A stretch of DNA of 64,000 nucleotides from Acidobacteriota bacterium (lineage in GTDB: Bacteria > Acidobacteriota > Terriglobia > Acidiferrales > UBA7541). The position numbers were made by a program, and so were the translations under genes. Shown one piece after another: positions 60,575 to 64,000 of the stretch. Position 1 is the stretch's first letter; the number at the start of each line of letters is the position of its first letter. The notes beneath the pieces were generated by a model. That model was not told where the DNA came from, made no database searches, and saw only the letters and a program-made list of their open reading frames with translations. The stretch lies in the NCBI GenBank assembly GCA_013289665.1, contig JABCZN010000013.1, positions 85,341 to 149,340 of the forward strand. The letters run 5' to 3'.

Positions 60575-60994
60575 TCCATCTTCCTGATGGATGGACACTT
60601 AACAAAAACACTCGGGGGCAAAAAGGGGCAGATTAGGCCGATGGTCCGGTCCCGGTTTTCTTTTCAGCGGCACGGGTGACAACTGCGCACGGTGATTCGA
60701 GCCTAATCGTTAAGCTAAGGCCCTTTCGAGTAAGTACAAGGTCCAATTGCGTTCATGTTTTGGGCACTGCACCAAAACTGAACCAGGTACCAGTAGTTCT
60801 GTAGTGATGCCTCTTTTATATTCTCCCTAAGGCGCTTGGCCAGTTCAGAACAATCGTTTTCACAGATCTCACCCAGTCCCTCCGAGGCTGACCTAAGCCC
60901 CCACGAAAGCTAATGAGAAGGAAGAAACAGGGTAATCGGAACTCATAGTCTGCCCGAACTTTTCCTCCTCAATGAAGTTCTGGGGTGAGTCTCA
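60575..60994. other. Intergenic region, no gene supported
   Basis: About 420 bases between att copy 4 and the lipoprotein gene. No open frame, RNA gene or terminator is convincing here. Confidence 0.5.
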
Positions 60995-63880
60995 ATGAGG
61001 GGCAATCACGTAGATCCGGGCAATCGAGCGCAAGTATTCTTTCCAAATCCCAAAATATGGGGTGTGCTGAAGCAGGCCGTGCTAGTTTCACTTTCGGCGC
61101 TGGCGCCTGTTTTGCTTAACGGTTGTGCGGGGATGGTAAACAGCACCAGTAACAATCCGCCGTCGACTCTTGAAATTACAAACGCACAGGCTACATCCCC
61201 GACAACCTCCACCGCTCAGATCGTTTGGACAACGAACTTTCCCTCGGACTCAACGGTCAATTATGGAACCGGCCCTTCGTTTGGATACAGTACGCCTGTC
61301 GATCCGGCAATGGTCACGAGCCATCAAATGATTCTTTCTGGTTTGGCCCCGGATACTACCTACTACTACCAGGTAACTTCGAGCGATTCGAAAGGTCACA
61401 ACGGGAAAGGCGGCGGCCAACCATTCAAGACATTGGGCTTCACCATTTCCGGCACTATTAATCCTACGACGGGAGGAAGTGGGGTGACCCTGACACTCGG
61501 TGGAGCAGCGACCGCCACGACAACGGCAGACACTTCGGGGAGTTATACATTTACCGGACTGCCGAATGGGATGTATACGATTGTTCCGAATCGCTCGGGT
61601 TTTACGTTTAGTCCAAGCAGCCAGACCACGACGATCAATGGAGCCAACGTTACAGGAGAGAATTTCACGGACACGGCCGCGACTGTTGCGCCGACGATCA
61701 CCACGCAACCGGCAAACCTGGCGGTGACGACAGGACAGACGGCGACCTTCACGGTGGTGGCGACGGGGACGGCTGCGCTCAGCTATCAGTGGCAGAAGAA
61801 TGGAGTGAATGTCGGCGGTGCGACAGCGGCGAGTTATACTACGCCAGCAACAACGACGGCGGACAACGGGGGGACGTTCCGCGTGGTGGTGGGCAACGTA
61901 GCGGGAACCGTGACAAGTGCGGCGGCAACGTTAACAGTGACTACAGCAGTGGTGGCTCCTTCGATCACCACACAGCCGTCGAACCGCACAGTAACGGCGG
62001 GACAGACGGCCACGTTCAGCGTAGCAGCGGCGGGTACTGCCCCGTTAATGTATCAGTGGAAGAAGAACGGCACGGCCGTTGCCGGAGCAACCTCTGCTAC
62101 CTACACCACCCCGGTCGCCACTTCATCGGATAGTGGTTCTTCATTCGTTGTAAACGTGAGTAACTCGGCGGGGAGCGTCACCAGCAACACTGCCACGCTC
62201 ACAGTTAATGCGACAGTGCCGACGGTCAATTTCTCGCCAACCTCACTTACCTTCGGAGATCAAACAGTGGGTACGTCCAGTTCCGCGGAGTTCGTGACTT
62301 TCACCAATACTGGCGCGGGCACGCTCACCATTGGCACCGCATCAATCACTGTGGACTTTTCTTCTACCGGGCAAGGAACCTGCTCCAGTTCTTTGGCTGC
62401 GGGAGCGAGTTGTACCATGGGCGTCAAGTTCACGCCGACCGCGACGGGCACTCGAACCGGGACACTCACCGTCTATGACAATGCCTCGAGTGCGCCACAG
62501 GTGGTGGCCTTGGCAGGTACAGGTGTTCCGGCTCCTTTGACCATTGCTACGACCAGCGTACAGGGCGGGACCGTGGGGCAAGCATACAGCACACAATTGA
62601 ACGCTGCGGGCGGGACATCTCCTTACACTTGGTCTGTCAGCTCCGGTTCTCTCTCGACAGGACTCAGTCTTTCCGCTGCTGGAGTGATCAGCGGAACGCC
62701 AACCACAGCCGGGTCTTCCACTTTCACGGCAACCGTCACCGATGCCAGTTCCCAGACGATCGGCAGCAGTTTCACCTTGACAGTGGCAAACCCGATTGCC
62801 ACCGCGTGCGCACTTTATGTTTCACCTACCGGGTCGGACTCCAATCCGGGCACACTCTCCAACCCGTTGCAGACCGCACAGAAGGCTTTCGATTCGGCCA
62901 CCGCAGGCCAAACCGTTTGCTTCCGCGCGGGCACCTATCCGCAATACATTGCCGCCACCACCGGTTTCAACCAAGTGGAAGGCAATTCCGGCACTCCGGG
63001 TAATCCCATTGTGTTCACTAACTACCCCGGCGAAATCGCCTTGCTCCAGGGCTCGACGCGCGTCAATGGCTCCTATGTGACCTTCCGGGGCACACCGAAT
63101 AACACGCCAAACTGCAGCGCCACCAATCCCTGCGGTCTCATCTTTGAGGGCTCAACCGGGTATGTTCTCGGAGCAGTCAGCATCTGCTGCGCATCCAACT
63201 ACAATTCTCACTTTGTCCTCTTCGACCACGTGGAAATTCGGAAGGGCAGTTATCACGCTGGTATCTACGAGGAAGGCTGCAACAACGCCATTCTCGGCAG
63301 CTACGTCCATGACAATGGGCTGCAGGATCGCAACGAGGACAATGGCATCTATTGGTCGGTGACCCCGGCCGGCTGCACCAACGGCGGGCTCATCGCCAAC
63401 AACCTGGTCGAACACAACTACTCTAAGGGCATACAGCTCTACGACGGAGGTTCTGGGACCGAACCCGCCTTCGTCACCGTCACGGAGAACACTTCGGTCA
63501 ATAACGGTAACCTCGGTGCCGTGGTCTGGGGCGACCACAACGTCTTCGTGAACAACATCCTTTACAACAATAACAACCTCAGTGGTGGTGCCGCTGCGGG
63601 TGCGCAAGCCGGTCTCTACACCGGAACCTCCACCGTGGATCACAACGTCACCTTCAACCCCGCCAACCCTTCCGGTCTGGGGTGGTACAACCCCGGGGGT
63701 TGCTGCATCACGAACAACCAGACTGCCGACCCGCTCTTCCTCAGCCCATTGGAGCTGAACTGGCACATCCTTGCCTCCAGTCCGGCCATTGGTTTTAGCA
63801 ACCTGAGCTACGTCCAGCCCGTGGACAAGGACGGCGTCTCACGCGCTAATTCACCCGCGGCGGGTGCCTACCAGCACTAA
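60995..63880 (+). CDS. Lipoprotein with Ig-like domains and right-handed beta-helix
   Basis: A 961-residue exported protein. The lipobox is LNGC with Cys44; a GTG at 61064 (codon 24) would give a more usual signal peptide and may be the true start. Domains in order: a purple-acid-phosphatase-like fibronectin domain (APDTTYYYQVTSSDSKGHNG, 50-130), a carboxypeptidase-regulatory-like domain (150-220), two Ig-like domains (each with YQW(Q/K)KNG), a choice-of-anchor domain (SPTSLTFGDQTVGTSSSAEF), a putative Ig domain (510-610) and a parallel beta-helix (ALYVSPTGSDSNPGTLSNPL onward, DUF1565-like). The last suggests polysaccharide binding or lyase activity at the cell surface. It belongs to the backbone after the last att copy. 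Confidence 0.88.
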   Translation: MRGNHVDPGNRAQVFFPNPKIWGVLKQAVLVSLSALAPVLLNGCAGMVNSTSNNPPSTLEITNAQATSPTTSTAQIVWTTNFPSDSTVNYGTGPSFGYSTPVDPAMVTSHQMILSGLAPDTTYYYQVTSSDSKGHNGKGGGQPFKTLGFTISGTINPTTGGSGVTLTLGGAATATTTADTSGSYTFTGLPNGMYTIVPNRSGFTFSPSSQTTTINGANVTGENFTDTAATVAPTITTQPANLAVTTGQTATFTVVATGTAALSYQWQKNGVNVGGATAASYTTPATTTADNGGTFRVVVGNVAGTVTSAAATLTVTTAVVAPSITTQPSNRTVTAGQTATFSVAAAGTAPLMYQWKKNGTAVAGATSATYTTPVATSSDSGSSFVVNVSNSAGSVTSNTATLTVNATVPTVNFSPTSLTFGDQTVGTSSSAEFVTFTNTGAGTLTIGTASITVDFSSTGQGTCSSSLAAGASCTMGVKFTPTATGTRTGTLTVYDNASSAPQVVALAGTGVPAPLTIATTSVQGGTVGQAYSTQLNAAGGTSPYTWSVSSGSLSTGLSLSAAGVISGTPTTAGSSTFTATVTDASSQTIGSSFTLTVANPIATACALYVSPTGSDSNPGTLSNPLQTAQKAFDSATAGQTVCFRAGTYPQYIAATTGFNQVEGNSGTPGNPIVFTNYPGEIALLQGSTRVNGSYVTFRGTPNNTPNCSATNPCGLIFEGSTGYVLGAVSICCASNYNSHFVLFDHVEIRKGSYHAGIYEEGCNNAILGSYVHDNGLQDRNEDNGIYWSVTPAGCTNGGLIANNLVEHNYSKGIQLYDGGSGTEPAFVTVTENTSVNNGNLGAVVWGDHNVFVNNILYNNNNLSGGAAAGAQAGLYTGTSTVDHNVTFNPANPSGLGWYNPGGCCITNNQTADPLFLSPLELNWHILASSPAIGFSNLSYVQPVDKDGVSRANSPAAGAYQH

Positions 63881-64000
63881 CCGAAGTTCGTCACTGAACT
63901 GTATTTTTTGATTTTTTCGCAGGTAGTTCGCCGGGAAGTTCTTACCGGTCAACAACGCACGCTCTGAAAGTCGATGTAGTGAAAACCTACCCCCTTGTTT

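Overview
The window looks like high-GC chromosome of an Acidobacteriota (Terriglobia-like) bacterium. This is inferred from gene content: a full squalene-hopanoid operon, lipid A-type acyltransferases, an M28 peptidase, Ig-like and carboxypeptidase-regulatory-like secreted proteins, MHYT-domain kinases and a 2000-residue alpha-2-macroglobulin. No taxonomic search was possible.

Backbone, 1-26,441. In order: the end of an ECF sigma factor gene, a flippase-like membrane protein, nrdR, a small zinc-ribbon protein, a duplicated membrane protein, a secreted M28 peptidase, a double GNAT protein, a membrane-anchored alpha/beta hydrolase with Asn in place of the nucleophile Ser, a GT39-type glycosyltransferase, a LpxL-like acyltransferase and lpxD. 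A P-loop protein and then the hopanoid operon follow (13,180-23,761): shc, an HpnH-like protein without its Fe-S cysteines, hpnA, hpnG, two zinc-type dehydrogenases, a fused HpnC-HpnD squalene synthase and hpnE. Most of these overlap or nearly abut, so they are probably co-transcribed: HpnCD and HpnE make squalene, Shc cyclises it, and HpnH/HpnG/HpnA-type proteins and perhaps the dehydrogenases build the side chain. An ABM protein, a zinc-ribbon protein, a DUF72 protein, an HPF-like factor and tRNA-Lys close the backbone.

Accessory region, 26,442-60,574. The 3' end of tRNA-Lys is repeated at 50,950, 59,020 and 60,552, which marks three integrated elements in tandem. Element 1 (24.5 kb) begins with a retron: an RT fused to a TOPRIM domain, preceded by a 129-nt non-coding RNA bounded by a perfect 12-bp inverted repeat. 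With it are a HEPN-type protein, an FtsH-peptidase-like protein, an intact tyrosine integrase and an excisionase-like protein. Its cargo is a GntR/ABC transporter operon, a secreted repeat protein, a zeta-toxin-like kinase, two possible mobilisation proteins flanking a helically phased array of about sixteen 10-11 bp repeats, the macroglobulin, a UPF0175/PIN toxin-antitoxin pair, three copies of a 250-bp repeat, five tandem miniature HTH genes, a winged-helix protein, and a nuclease gene split at a run of nine A. Element 2 (8 kb) has a decayed integrase and two MHYT sensor kinases with a response regulator. Element 3 (1.5 kb) carries a VapBC-type pair.

After the last att copy the backbone resumes with a large lipoprotein carrying Ig-like domains and a beta-helix domain.
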